NCBI GenBank assembly: GCA_029261895.1
Contig: JAJDAK010000018.1
Coordinates: 62,001-126,000 of the forward strand
Origin: Deltaproteobacteria bacterium
GTDB taxonomy: Bacteria > Myxococcota_A > UBA9160 > SZUA-336
Direction of reading: 5' to 3'
Length of the DNA stretch: 64,000 nt
Below the pieces are notes generated by a model. That model saw only the letters and a program-made list of their open reading frames with translations. It had not been told where the DNA came from and did no database searches. The position numbers and the translations under genes are program-made. Below are positions 16,895 to 25,900 of the stretch, in pieces (the stretch's first letter is position 1; each line of letters starts with the position of its first letter).

Positions 16895-18052
16895 CTAAAT
16901 CAAGCGAAATCGCCGTTTCACCGATTCCGGATCGATCGCACGCCAGAGCGCAACATACTCTGGGTCGAGAGCAAGAACTTTGTTTTCTGCGCTCGAGAGA
17001 TGGCTCTTACCCCAGAACCGTGAGTTACGAAACGCTTCCGGGCAAAACGCCTGTACGCTTGGATAGTCTCGGATACGTAGCGCGGGATCGATAGAAAAGA
17101 ACACGCCGACGCAGGATTTTCGCAGCGCACCTGCGACATGCATCACGGAGGTATCGGGCGTGATCACAAGATCGGCCAAGTCATCCAGAATTCCGATCAA
17201 CGCATCAAAGCTGCGTGCGGTGACGGCACTCAAATCGTGGACGCGGTTCCGAAGACCGCTATCAAGACCTGAAATGAACTGTTGAACCCGACGCTCATTT
17301 CCCTGCGCGCCGATCAAGACCACGCGGTAATCCACGGCAAATGCCTCGATCCAATCTTTCCAAACGAACTCTGGAATCGCGCGTAACGTCGATGCGAAGA
17401 AATTGAGTACGGCGAAGCGTTCACCGCGATGCGAGTCTCGAATTCGCCTTACTTCTTTCAGCGTAGACTTCAGACGCTTGGGGTCGGGATAGAGCTTCGG
17501 TATTGGTGGATCTTCGATCGATAGACCCAGGCGTCGCATGAAAAAGTCGCCCATATGCGAACTTGGAAAGTCCGCATCAAAGAGAATATGTTCATTCGAG
17601 AACACCCAGTCGTAATGCCTGAGTTCGTGCAAGGGCAACACACCCGAGTGAATACGTCGAACATACGGATTGCGTTTGAACACCTCACGATAGGTCGACG
17701 CACGACCCTCCCGAATCAGAAAGTCGATCTCAGGAGTCTTACCGCGTTTGCGGATCTCCTGATGCAGACGCTCCAAAGCGGTCGATCCGAGGATCAGATC
17801 GCCGTAACCCGTTCCAAAGCCATTCACGATCAACACGCGGAGCTCTTGGCCGGGTTGAGCCGCGAGGCTCGAGAGCGCTTCGGCGTCCCAAACCGCGGGT
17901 AGCTGCGCAGCGTGCACCTGAACGGGCGCCATCAGCGCCGCATTCGAACGGCAGAAACCATCGCACGCGGCGTAGACCTCGTTGGCACGAACCGGTATCC
18001 GTAAAGACCCGTCTCGAAGTGTGCCCGACTGCCGAAAAACCACGGTTTGCAT
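16895..18052 (-). CDS. Glycosyltransferase family 9-like protein
   Basis: A 385-residue GT-B protein resembling ADP-heptose:LPS heptosyltransferases. An N-terminal Rossmann region has VLIVNGFGTGYGDLILGSTAL. The C-terminal region has VVLIGAQGNERR, ADLVITPDTSVMHVAGAL (nucleotide-sugar loop) and a late acidic segment. ATG 18052 is preferred: upstream in-frame starts extend 45 residues with no domain-like sequence. A cysteine-containing N-terminal stretch of about 70 residues before the Rossmann fold is unusual. It is divergent from the Nudix/radical SAM operon and probably acts on the same envelope glycan. Confidence 0.75.
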   Translation of the reverse strand: MQTVVFRQSGTLRDGSLRIPVRANEVYAACDGFCRSNAALMAPVQVHAAQLPAVWDAEALSSLAAQPGQELRVLIVNGFGTGYGDLILGSTALERLHQEIRKRGKTPEIDFLIREGRASTYREVFKRNPYVRRIHSGVLPLHELRHYDWVFSNEHILFDADFPSSHMGDFFMRRLGLSIEDPPIPKLYPDPKRLKSTLKEVRRIRDSHRGERFAVLNFFASTLRAIPEFVWKDWIEAFAVDYRVVLIGAQGNERRVQQFISGLDSGLRNRVHDLSAVTARSFDALIGILDDLADLVITPDTSVMHVAGALRKSCVGVFFSIDPALRIRDYPSVQAFCPEAFRNSRFWGKSHLSSAENKVLALDPEYVALWRAIDPESVKRRFRLI

Positions 18053-18154
18053 ACGCAAACGATCGGCAGCGCATAGCGACGTCGCTATCCTTTGTCCAAT
18101 GGGTCGCGTCGCTCTGATCCGTCGATGGACACGCGCGACAGCTCCGCCACTCGC

Positions 18155-18160
18155 TATACT
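18155..18160 (+). promoter_or_regulatory. Candidate -10 box (TATACT), leaderless start
   Basis: TATACT ends seven bases before the ATG at 18168, so transcription would begin at or next to the start codon. No ribosome-binding site precedes that ATG. A convincing -35 box is not visible. Confidence 0.4.
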
Positions 18161-18167
18161 GCCCGGC

Positions 18168-18440
18168 ATGGCAGAAATTCGCATCAAAACTGAGCGCCCC
18201 GAGACCTATCGAGTTGAAGTGATTGAGCCCGGTAGCCAGAGCTCCCACCAAGTCACATTACGCAGCGTCGATCTCGCGCGCTACGCACCGTCTGTTGAAC
18301 CCGAAACGCTCTTGCGCGCATCTTTTGAGTTCCTGCTCGAACGCGAGCCGAAGGAATCGATCCTCGGGTCCTTCGACCTACCGGTCATCGAACGCTATTT
18401 CTCCGAGTATCCGCGCGAGATTCGAAAGCGTCTCAGATGA
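18168..18440 (+). CDS. Small conserved hypothetical protein
   Basis: A 90-residue acidic soluble protein. The N-terminal half looks like a short beta domain (YRVEVIEPGSQSSHQVTL). The C-terminal half has FEFLLEREPKESILGSFDL followed by VIERYFSEYP, a motif I recognise from a widespread small family of unknown function. Its stop overlaps the Nudix ATG (ATGA), so the two are coupled. It has no signal peptide or cysteine. Confidence 0.7.
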   Translation: MAEIRIKTERPETYRVEVIEPGSQSSHQVTLRSVDLARYAPSVEPETLLRASFEFLLEREPKESILGSFDLPVIERYFSEYPREIRKRLR

Positions 18441-19183
18441 AACTCCAAAGTATCGAGATCGTCGAAGATCGAACCTCTAAAAGTCGTTGCGACGAGGGCT
18501 TTCTCCGCGTGTCGCGTTTGATCGTCAGGAATCTCTACGACGATGGATCCGCATCGGCCTCCTATCCTTGCGATGTCGTGTCTCGACCCGGCAGTGATGC
18601 GGTCGTGGCGATCCTGTATGAGATCGATGATGAGCGTCGTATCCGCGTGCTGTTACGCGAGAATCCACGCGTGCCGTTGTATTTGAGACGAGAAAAGGAC
18701 TTCGTTCACCCCGATCCCCGTCCGTATGATTCGATCGTTGAAGTCGTCGCGGGTTTGGTCGAACCCGAAGACGGTTCCGGCATAGCTGGGATGCAGCGCC
18801 GCGCCGCGATTGAGGCCGAGGAAGAAGTCGGGCTGAGGCTCGATGCGGGTAGCTTCCGCGTGGTCGGCGACGAAGCCTTCGCAAGCCCGGGTACGACCGA
18901 CGAGAAGGTGTATTACTGCGCAGGGCCGGCGAAGCTAAGCAACGCAAAGCTTGGGCCAGGTGATGGCGGCGCGATGGAAGAACACGCGGAACTGGTGGTG
19001 CATCGGTTGCGAGATGCAATCCGACTCTGCCGCGAAGGCGCAATTCCGGATATGAAAACCGAAGTCGCGCTGCTCCGCTTGGCCGATCACTTGGGCTACA
19101 TCCCCCAACTCGACCGCTTTGTCGACGAGCTTCCGGCTGAACTACGCTCCGCTTACGACAACCTAGGCGTGGCTAAAGCGTGA
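18437..19183 (+). CDS. Nudix hydrolase
   Basis: A 248-residue protein with a Nudix-type segment: VVAGLVEPEDGSG followed by RAAIEAEEEVGL, where the E-x-x-E-E metal-binding core is intact. Against the consensus REUxEExGU the leading Arg is replaced by Ile. The fold is like ADP-sugar pyrophosphatases of about 200-250 residues. It probably cleaves a nucleoside diphosphate linked to another moiety, perhaps a nucleotide sugar given the neighbours. It is in an operon with overlapping starts (ATGA before, GTGA after). Confidence 0.85.
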   Translation: MKLQSIEIVEDRTSKSRCDEGFLRVSRLIVRNLYDDGSASASYPCDVVSRPGSDAVVAILYEIDDERRIRVLLRENPRVPLYLRREKDFVHPDPRPYDSIVEVVAGLVEPEDGSGIAGMQRRAAIEAEEEVGLRLDAGSFRVVGDEAFASPGTTDEKVYYCAGPAKLSNAKLGPGDGGAMEEHAELVVHRLRDAIRLCREGAIPDMKTEVALLRLADHLGYIPQLDRFVDELPAELRSAYDNLGVAKA

Positions 19184-20133
19184 GCGCACCTCGCATTGGC
19201 ATCATTGGCGCACGACGCGTACGCCAGGGACTTGGACCTTTTGTCGTGCGGGATCTTCTTGCCGAGGGTGCCGAAGTGCCCTGTGTGCTCGGCACCCGAG
19301 CCGCTAGCGCGAGTGCTGCCAAAGATGAACTTGCGAAACTCTGCAGTGCGAACGTCGTTCCCTATCACGACTTGCAGACGATGTTGTCCAATGAATCGTT
19401 GGATGCGTTAGCGATTCTGTCTCCCTCCGAGACACACCTCCACTACCTCGAAGCCGCACTTGACGCGGGACTGCACGTGCTCTGTGAGAAGCCACTGATT
19501 TGGCAACCGACAGGGCTGGCCAAAGCATCCGCAGCGTTGATTCGGAGCTATCAGAACACTGGAGTTTTACTTGAAGAGACCAGCCAATGGCCTTTTACTT
19601 TAAACGCATTCTTTGAGCTGCATCCTGAACTCCGAGGCGCGAAATTCGAGCGGTTCGCGATGCGTCTCTCACCCGCTTCGGCAGGCGTACAGCTTCTAGG
19701 GGACTGCCTTCCCCACCCGCTGAGTTTGCTCCAGAGACTGGTGCCGGCAGACACAGTCGAGATCGCTGACGTCCGTTATGAACGCGTAGAGCTCGATGAG
19801 TCTCAGATTCAACTCGAGTTCTTGTACCAGACGACCCAATGCATAGTTCAAGTATCACTTGAATTATTACAAAGCGTCGCCCACCCGCGCCCGGCTTGGT
19901 TCGAGGTGAATGGCCGTCGCGCCAACCGTGAGATCCAGCTGCCCTCCTATCGTATGGAGCTCCACGGCGGCTCGCGGCGGGTTCCCCTGGCGGATCCGCT
20001 GCGGGCGAGGATTGCGGCGTTCGTCAAAGATCTTCGGGGAGTCCTGGCAGGCCAACCGCTCCCGGACTCGACGCCGCTCGTCATTCGTGCGGAAATACTC
20101 GAAACCTTGGTCGACGCCTACCGGAGGCGCTAG
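19180..20133 (+). CDS. Gfo/Idh/MocA-family oxidoreductase
   Basis: A 317-residue NAD(P)-dependent dehydrogenase-like protein. The N-terminal Rossmann motif is GIIGARRVRQGLG, followed by AILSPSETHLHYLEAALDAG and the diagnostic HVLCEKPL. The C-terminal alpha/beta domain is present but shorter than average. The family oxidises or epimerises sugars and nucleotide sugars. The GTG start overlaps the Nudix stop codon. The context with a radical SAM enzyme and heptose genes suggests modification of an LPS core or heptose-derived sugar (inference). Confidence 0.8.
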   Translation: MSAPRIGIIGARRVRQGLGPFVVRDLLAEGAEVPCVLGTRAASASAAKDELAKLCSANVVPYHDLQTMLSNESLDALAILSPSETHLHYLEAALDAGLHVLCEKPLIWQPTGLAKASAALIRSYQNTGVLLEETSQWPFTLNAFFELHPELRGAKFERFAMRLSPASAGVQLLGDCLPHPLSLLQRLVPADTVEIADVRYERVELDESQIQLEFLYQTTQCIVQVSLELLQSVAHPRPAWFEVNGRRANREIQLPSYRMELHGGSRRVPLADPLRARIAAFVKDLRGVLAGQPLPDSTPLVIRAEILETLVDAYRRR

Positions 20134-20169
20134 GCTACGGGCCGAACATTCGACGGGAGCCGCGACAAG

Positions 20170-21390
20170 ATGCACGCGATTCATGATTTCACCGCAAAGC
20201 TGCGCCAGCCATCGCTGGCTCCAAACCTCGAGATCTATGTGGCTTGGCGTCGCGAACTTGCGCGCGCACGGGCAGCGGGAGAAGCCGATCCAGAACCACC
20301 CGCCATTGCGCCTGTATCGATCAACCTCGACGTTACCACCGCCTGCAACTATCGCTGCACGCATTGCATCGATTGGGACATTCTCAACACCAAGCACAAG
20401 CACCAGGAAGAAGAACTACGCGACTCGATCCGACTGATGAGCGAACGCGGCTTGCGCTCCGTCATTCTGATCGGTGGCGGTGAGCCGACGCTATATCCCC
20501 GTTTTGCCGATTTCGTGGGTTACTTGAAAGAGCTCGGCCTACAGGTCGCGATCGTTTCCAACGGAAGCCGCGGTCAGATTTTGCTCGACGCCGCGGTTCA
20601 CATGGACGAGCGGGATTGGATTCGGCTTTCGCTGGATTCGGGGAGCAATGATCTTTTCGTGAAGATGCACAAGCCCGCAAATCCCAAGAACGATCTGGAC
20701 GAAATCTGTGCTTGGATTCCAGAGATCAAGGCAGCGAATCCTAAGGTGCGGATCGGATTTTCGTACATTGTCGTCTGGGGCGGTGCCTCGCGCGACGGCG
20801 AAGTCATCTACGAGAATATTGATGAGATCGTACTCGCTGCCGAACGCGCCAAAGCCGCGCGTTTTGATTACATCGCATTCAAACCCGTGCTCGAGCGCCA
20901 AGAGAACGGCGCCGAAGTCATGGATCCCGATAAGGCGGACGCTGAAACCACAGACGTGGTTGCAAGAATTCGTCGCGAAGTCGACCGCGCGAAAACACTC
21001 GCCACCGATACGTTTGAAGTTTATGAGAGCATCAACCTACGCGTGCTCGAAGAAGGCACGTGGAAGGAATTCACCCGTCAACCGAAGACCTGTCATGTGC
21101 AGGCCTTACGACAAGTTCTGACACCGACGGGGCTCTATAACTGCCCTGCGCACCGCGGTGTGGACAAAGCTAAAATCGCCAGCGCGACCGCGTACAAAGA
21201 CACGGACTCGGCGGCGCAAACCGGCTATGGGCTTACCCAGATTTTGGATACGTTTGATGCGAGCCATGAATGCAAAGAGGTCACGTGTTTGTACAACGGC
21301 GTGAACTGGTGGCTAGAAAAAATGACGATGGACCCGACGATCGATGTGAAGGCAGAAGTCGGTGACGAGCGGCTCGACTACTTCCTCTAG
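20170..21390 (+). CDS. Radical SAM protein with C-terminal Cys cluster
   Basis: A 406-residue protein. The radical SAM Cys motif is C-x3-C-x2-C (Cys59, 63 and 66, in TACNYRCTHC). It is followed by the SAM-binding GGGEPTLY and an IVSNGS strand. After the core, further cysteines (in KTCHVQALRQV, LYNCPAH, SHECKEVTCLYNG) form a SPASM/twitch-like auxiliary cluster region. Such enzymes do difficult radical chemistry on peptides, sugars or lipids. The substrate here is unknown. It sits between a Gfo/Idh oxidoreductase and a heptosyltransferase-like gene. The start has GGGAG upstream. Confidence 0.85.
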   Translation: MHAIHDFTAKLRQPSLAPNLEIYVAWRRELARARAAGEADPEPPAIAPVSINLDVTTACNYRCTHCIDWDILNTKHKHQEEELRDSIRLMSERGLRSVILIGGGEPTLYPRFADFVGYLKELGLQVAIVSNGSRGQILLDAAVHMDERDWIRLSLDSGSNDLFVKMHKPANPKNDLDEICAWIPEIKAANPKVRIGFSYIVVWGGASRDGEVIYENIDEIVLAAERAKAARFDYIAFKPVLERQENGAEVMDPDKADAETTDVVARIRREVDRAKTLATDTFEVYESINLRVLEEGTWKEFTRQPKTCHVQALRQVLTPTGLYNCPAHRGVDKAKIASATAYKDTDSAAQTGYGLTQILDTFDASHECKEVTCLYNGVNWWLEKMTMDPTIDVKAEVGDERLDYFL

Positions 21391-22408
21391 TCCACGCCGT
21401 ATACTGGTTCGCGCACCGAATTGGGTCGGCGACGTATTGATGGCAACGCCTGCGCTGCGGGCGCTCCATCACGGTTATCCCGATGCCGAACTGGTGGTGA
21501 CCGGTCGTCCGAGCATACGACCACTGCTGGATCAAAACCCAAACGTTCAGCGCTTTATTCCACTCAAGGACCGAGGTCTTCTCGCCTTCATCTCCGCTGC
21601 AACTCAGCTTCGGCGTGAAGACTTCGATTGGGCGATCCTCTTACCCGATTCAGCGCGGAGCGCGTTGCTCGCCTCCTGGGCGGGCATTCCGGTGCGTATC
21701 GGGTTTGCACGCGATTGGATGCGTCGGCGACACCTGAGCCATACACTGACGCCACCTACGGAGAATGGTAAGCGCGCCGCGATATCGATGGTGGAGCGGT
21801 ATTTGCGGATTTCACGTGAACTCGGTTGCGACGACCGGGGTACGGAATTGGATCTCGCTCTCGATCCACTCGCCGCAGCAGCGATCGATCAGCGGCTCGC
21901 GGACGCGGGCGTGGCGAGCGCGGAACTTTTGGTCGTTACTCCTGGCGCGAGTTTCGGTGCGAGTAAACTCTGGCCGCCGGAACATTTCGCCGCCGCATGC
22001 GATCGCCTGCAGCGGGAATTCGGTCTTCATCCCATCATCGCGCCGGGCCCCGGTGAAGAAGCTGTTGCGGCAGCGGTGGTGAAACACATGTCGCTGCCGA
22101 GTACGTGCTTGGTCAATCCGGTAACTAGCTTGAGTGAACTTGTGGCGTTGGTTGACCGTGCCACACTTCTACTCAGCAATGATACCGGGCCCCGTCATAT
22201 CGCGGTCGCACGACAGTGCCGCGTCATCACACTGATGGGCCCAACAGATCCGCGTCACACCGAACACCTGATGGAAAAGCAACGCGTTTTGACCGAGCCC
22301 ACGCCCTGCTCACCTTGTCATCTTAAAACATGCCCCATCGATCACCCGTGTATGGTTGGGCTCTCTCCGGATAAAGTAATCAACGCAGCAAAGGAGCTAC
22401 TTCATTGA
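21362..22408 (+). CDS. waaF: ADP-heptose:LPS heptosyltransferase II-like (GT9)
   Basis: A 348-residue GT9 glycosyltransferase. RAPNWVGDVLMATPALRAL is the hallmark start of WaaF. TPGASFGASKLWP, SNDTGPRHIAVA and GPTDPRHTEH form the ADP-heptose site. A cysteine-rich CSPCHLKTCP near the C-terminus is also common in WaaF. It transfers L-glycero-D-manno-heptose to the inner LPS core at the cytoplasmic membrane face. The GTG start overlaps the radical SAM gene by 29 bases; the alternative first Met is far inside the fold, so this start is favoured. Confidence 0.88.
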   Translation: MTSGSTTSSSPRRILVRAPNWVGDVLMATPALRALHHGYPDAELVVTGRPSIRPLLDQNPNVQRFIPLKDRGLLAFISAATQLRREDFDWAILLPDSARSALLASWAGIPVRIGFARDWMRRRHLSHTLTPPTENGKRAAISMVERYLRISRELGCDDRGTELDLALDPLAAAAIDQRLADAGVASAELLVVTPGASFGASKLWPPEHFAAACDRLQREFGLHPIIAPGPGEEAVAAAVVKHMSLPSTCLVNPVTSLSELVALVDRATLLLSNDTGPRHIAVARQCRVITLMGPTDPRHTEHLMEKQRVLTEPTPCSPCHLKTCPIDHPCMVGLSPDKVINAAKELLH

Positions 22409-22881
22409 GCGCTTTGATCGTTCCTAACTACGTTGAGCTCGCGGAGCGTATTCGACCCGAGCGAGAACAAGGCCGCAGCATTGCGCTCGCAAACGGCTGT
22501 TTCGACATTCTTCATGTCGGACATGTGCGCTTGCTCACAGATGCAAGACTTGAAGCAGATATTCTCATTATCGCGTTGAACCACGATGAAAGTATCCGAG
22601 TAAGCAAGGGTGATGGGCGCCCCTATGTTCCGTTGGCTGAGCGCATGGAAGTCGTAGCCGCATTGTCGGGAATTGATTTTGTGACCAGTTTCGGGGAGAA
22701 GACCGCAGACGAACTCATCGGTACGCTGCGTCCCGACGTGCAAATCAAAGGCACGGATTGGAGCGCTTCGACCGTGCCCGAGCGCGCAGCGGTCGAAGCT
22801 TACGGCGGGCGTATCGCGATCTGCGGCGATGTGAAAGGCCACTCCAGCAGTCAGCTGGTTGAGCGCATCCGCGGGGACTAA
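22405..22881 (+). CDS. hldE: Heptose-1-phosphate adenylyltransferase (RfaE domain II)
   Basis: A 158-residue cytidylyltransferase-fold protein equal to the C-terminal half of HldE. It has NGCFDILHVGHVRLL (HxGH nucleotide motif), VPLAERMEVVAAL, and IKGTDWSAS. It adenylates D-glycero-beta-D-manno-heptose 1-phosphate for LPS heptose synthesis. The kinase half is absent from this gene and must be encoded elsewhere. The TTG start overlaps the waaF stop region (four bases), which implies coupling. Confidence 0.9.
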   Translation: MSALIVPNYVELAERIRPEREQGRSIALANGCFDILHVGHVRLLTDARLEADILIIALNHDESIRVSKGDGRPYVPLAERMEVVAALSGIDFVTSFGEKTADELIGTLRPDVQIKGTDWSASTVPERAAVEAYGGRIAICGDVKGHSSSQLVERIRGD

Positions 22882-22929
22882 ACCCGCAGGCCAGAAGCAA
22901 AACGTGTACTATGCCGTACGCGGGGGCAT

Positions 22930-25900
22930 GTGAATCGAGGCAAGATGCGCAATTGCCGTCGCATATATTGGATACTTCTGCAGCTTCTGCTGGCAGTCGT
23001 GTTCCTGTATTCGCCTTCAGCTGACGCGCAGGATCCCAACGCCCCGTTGCAGGCTGTTGTGTTCGACCCAAATGCCGGAGTGCTCTATTGGGCAACCGAT
23101 CGCGTGGTTGGGACGGCAAACCTGGATGGTTCCGGCACCGCGCCGATTTTCGCCGGCCCCGGCATTAGCATCTCGAGCCTGGCTCTCGATGATTCAAGAG
23201 GCCTTCTGCTTTTTGGTGCGTTCGATGGCCTGATCGGCACGATCTGGTCGCTCGATACGACTCTTTTCTCATTGGGAATTTTTATCGATGGTCGCACCGC
23301 AGCGCCAACGAGTTTCGTTATCGAACCGGCAACGAATTCCTTGTTTTGGATAGAGGACGGTCAGCTTTACAGCGCCCTACTCGACAACCCAGCCGCCGGT
23401 GTAACCCAACAGGGACCCGCACCCGGCAGCGGCGATCCACCCCCTATCTTAACGGAATGTAACGATGGCTCGGATAACGAGCCCGATGGGCTGACCGACT
23501 ACCCCGCGGATACGGGATGCACATCACCGTTGGACCTTTCAGAAGCGCCCGACTGCGGCGACGGCATCGACAACGACGGAGATGGTCTGATTGATGATCC
23601 CAACGATCCCGACTGCATAAGCCCCAGCGGTGGTTGGGAACATGGACTCGGTCAATGCCGACAAGCGCTGGTGAGTTCACTCACAAGCCTGCAAATCTGC
23701 ACCGACCCCAACCAACCCTTCTGCGGAAACTTCGTGATCGATTCAGGCGAGGTCTGCGATGGCAATGTGCAGCCCTGCAACACTCTTGGCTACACGGGTA
23801 CGCAGACTTGTGTTAGTATCTGCGACGGCTTCAGCGCCTGCACGAGTTCAGAATTTTGCGGGGATGTACTCATCAATGGTCCCGAATTCTGTGACGATGG
23901 CGCGAACAATGGCCAATTGGGATTCTGCAACACGAGCTGTACCGCGATCATTCCTGTCGTGGGTTGTGGCAATTCCATCATCGAAGCGGGCGAAGTATGC
24001 GATGGCAATTCACAAGCGTGCAGCAGCGGTAGCTACGTAGGCACAGAGGATTGCAATCTTACCTGTGACGGCTTTGATACCTGCATCGCGACGGAACTCT
24101 GCGGTGATGGCATCGTAAACGGTCCGGAATTCTGCGAATTTTCCGGCGACTGCAGTGCGAGCTTCGGTTGCAGCGCATGTGAATGCATTCCTTGCGATGA
24201 AGACGCCGACGGCATCGACGGCGCACTCTGTAGTGGGCCGGACTGCGACGATACCAACCCCAATACCTATCCCGGGGCAATAGAAATTTGCGATGAGGCC
24301 GATAATGAATGTGCGGGCGATCCCGGCTTCGGACTCGTCGACGATGGATTGATCTGCGAAGGCGCGATCACGGGTGAGCTTCGCACCTGGCACAAGGTCA
24401 CGATCAGCTTCGTCGGACCCTCCACAGATGAAGACGCGACCACAAATCCATTTTCGGACTATCGTCTCCAGGTTCTTTTCACCGGCCCTAGCGGACAAAC
24501 CTATGACGTACCCGGCTTCTTCGCCGCAGATGGTAATGCGGCCGAGACCAGCGCAACCGTGGGTGATCGCTGGCGGGCCTATTTTATTCCCGATGCGCCG
24601 GGAACTTGGACCTACCAAGCCGCATTCCGCAGTGGTGCGTTGGTCGCGGTGAGCACAGATCCCAACGCGGGCGTGCCAAGTCACTTCGATGGTGCGAGCG
24701 GCAGTTTCGCCATCGCACCCACAAATAAGGTCGCTCCAGATCTCCGTGCGCTCGGCCGTATCGAGTACAACGGAGAAACCAAGTTGCGACATGCCGGAAC
24801 AGGAACTCCGTACATTAAGACGGGACTCAACAGTCCGGAGAATTTCTTCGGCTATTTCGAGTTCGACAACACCCAGGACTTCGACCTGAACGACGATCAT
24901 AACTCACCCGACACTCCCGACCGCCTGCACCACTACGATCCGCATGCAACCGATTGGATGCCCGGAGATCCCAGCTGGCAGGGTTCGAAAGGTCGTAACA
25001 TCGTCGGTGCGATCAACTACGTGGCATCGCAGGGACTCAATAGTTTCTACGTGCTTTTCTACAACATCGACGGCGGCGACGGAAAAGACACCTATCCCTG
25101 GACCCACGCCGATAATCCCAAGGTTCGAGATCGCTACGACGTCAGCAAACTCGACCAATGGGCGCTCGTGATGGAGCATATGAATCATCGCGGCATGCTG
25201 CTCCATGTCGGTCTTGCGGAGAAAGAAAACGACGGCAGCGGCACCGACTCGGGCGATGATTTCGATGATGGGACGCTGAGCGATATTCGAAAACTCTACT
25301 ACCGCGAGTTGATCGCACGCTTCGGCCATAGTCTGGGTTTGATCTGGAACCTCGGCGAAGAAAGCGAAAACGCCGATGTCGACCGAAAGGCTTTTTCATC
25401 CTACATCCGCACGCTGGATCCCTACGATCATCCGATCGTCGTTCATCCGATCCAGACCATTGTCAACAGTACCTTCGGCCCGCTGCTCGGCTACCCAGAT
25501 TTCGAGGGCATGTCGTTCCAGGTCGTGAACCCCAGCACAGTCCATGATGACACCGAATTCTGGATCAGTGAATCGACCGATAACGCCCGGCCATGGCTTG
25601 TGATGATTGACGAAGGCTTCGGACCATTCGACGAGGGCGTGTTCCGTGACGCAAATTCACCCAACTTCCACGATGTCGCGCGCAAACAACACCTTTGGGC
25701 GAACCTAATGGGAGGCGGAGCCGGCGTCGAATGGTACTTTGGACGCGATGATGATCGCAGCGTCGAAGAATTCCGCACACGTCAGGCTATGTGGGAACGT
25801 ACGCGATACGCCTCGGAATTCTTCGCGGCAAACCTGCCCTTCACAGAGATGAGCGATTGCGATGTGCTTTTGAGCGATCCGAACACGAATCACTGTCTGG

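Noticed and set aside
16895..18187. Longer start at 18187 for the GT9-like gene
   Set aside because: The extra 45 residues are Arg/Ala-rich with no fold, and they overlap the divergent promoter region.
24010..24900. Minus-strand frame of about 296 residues inside the 1601-residue gene
   Set aside because: It is antisense to the DUF5060-like and metal-binding regions. Its long runs of Ala, Arg and Ile/Val patterns are what a reversed GC-rich frame yields.
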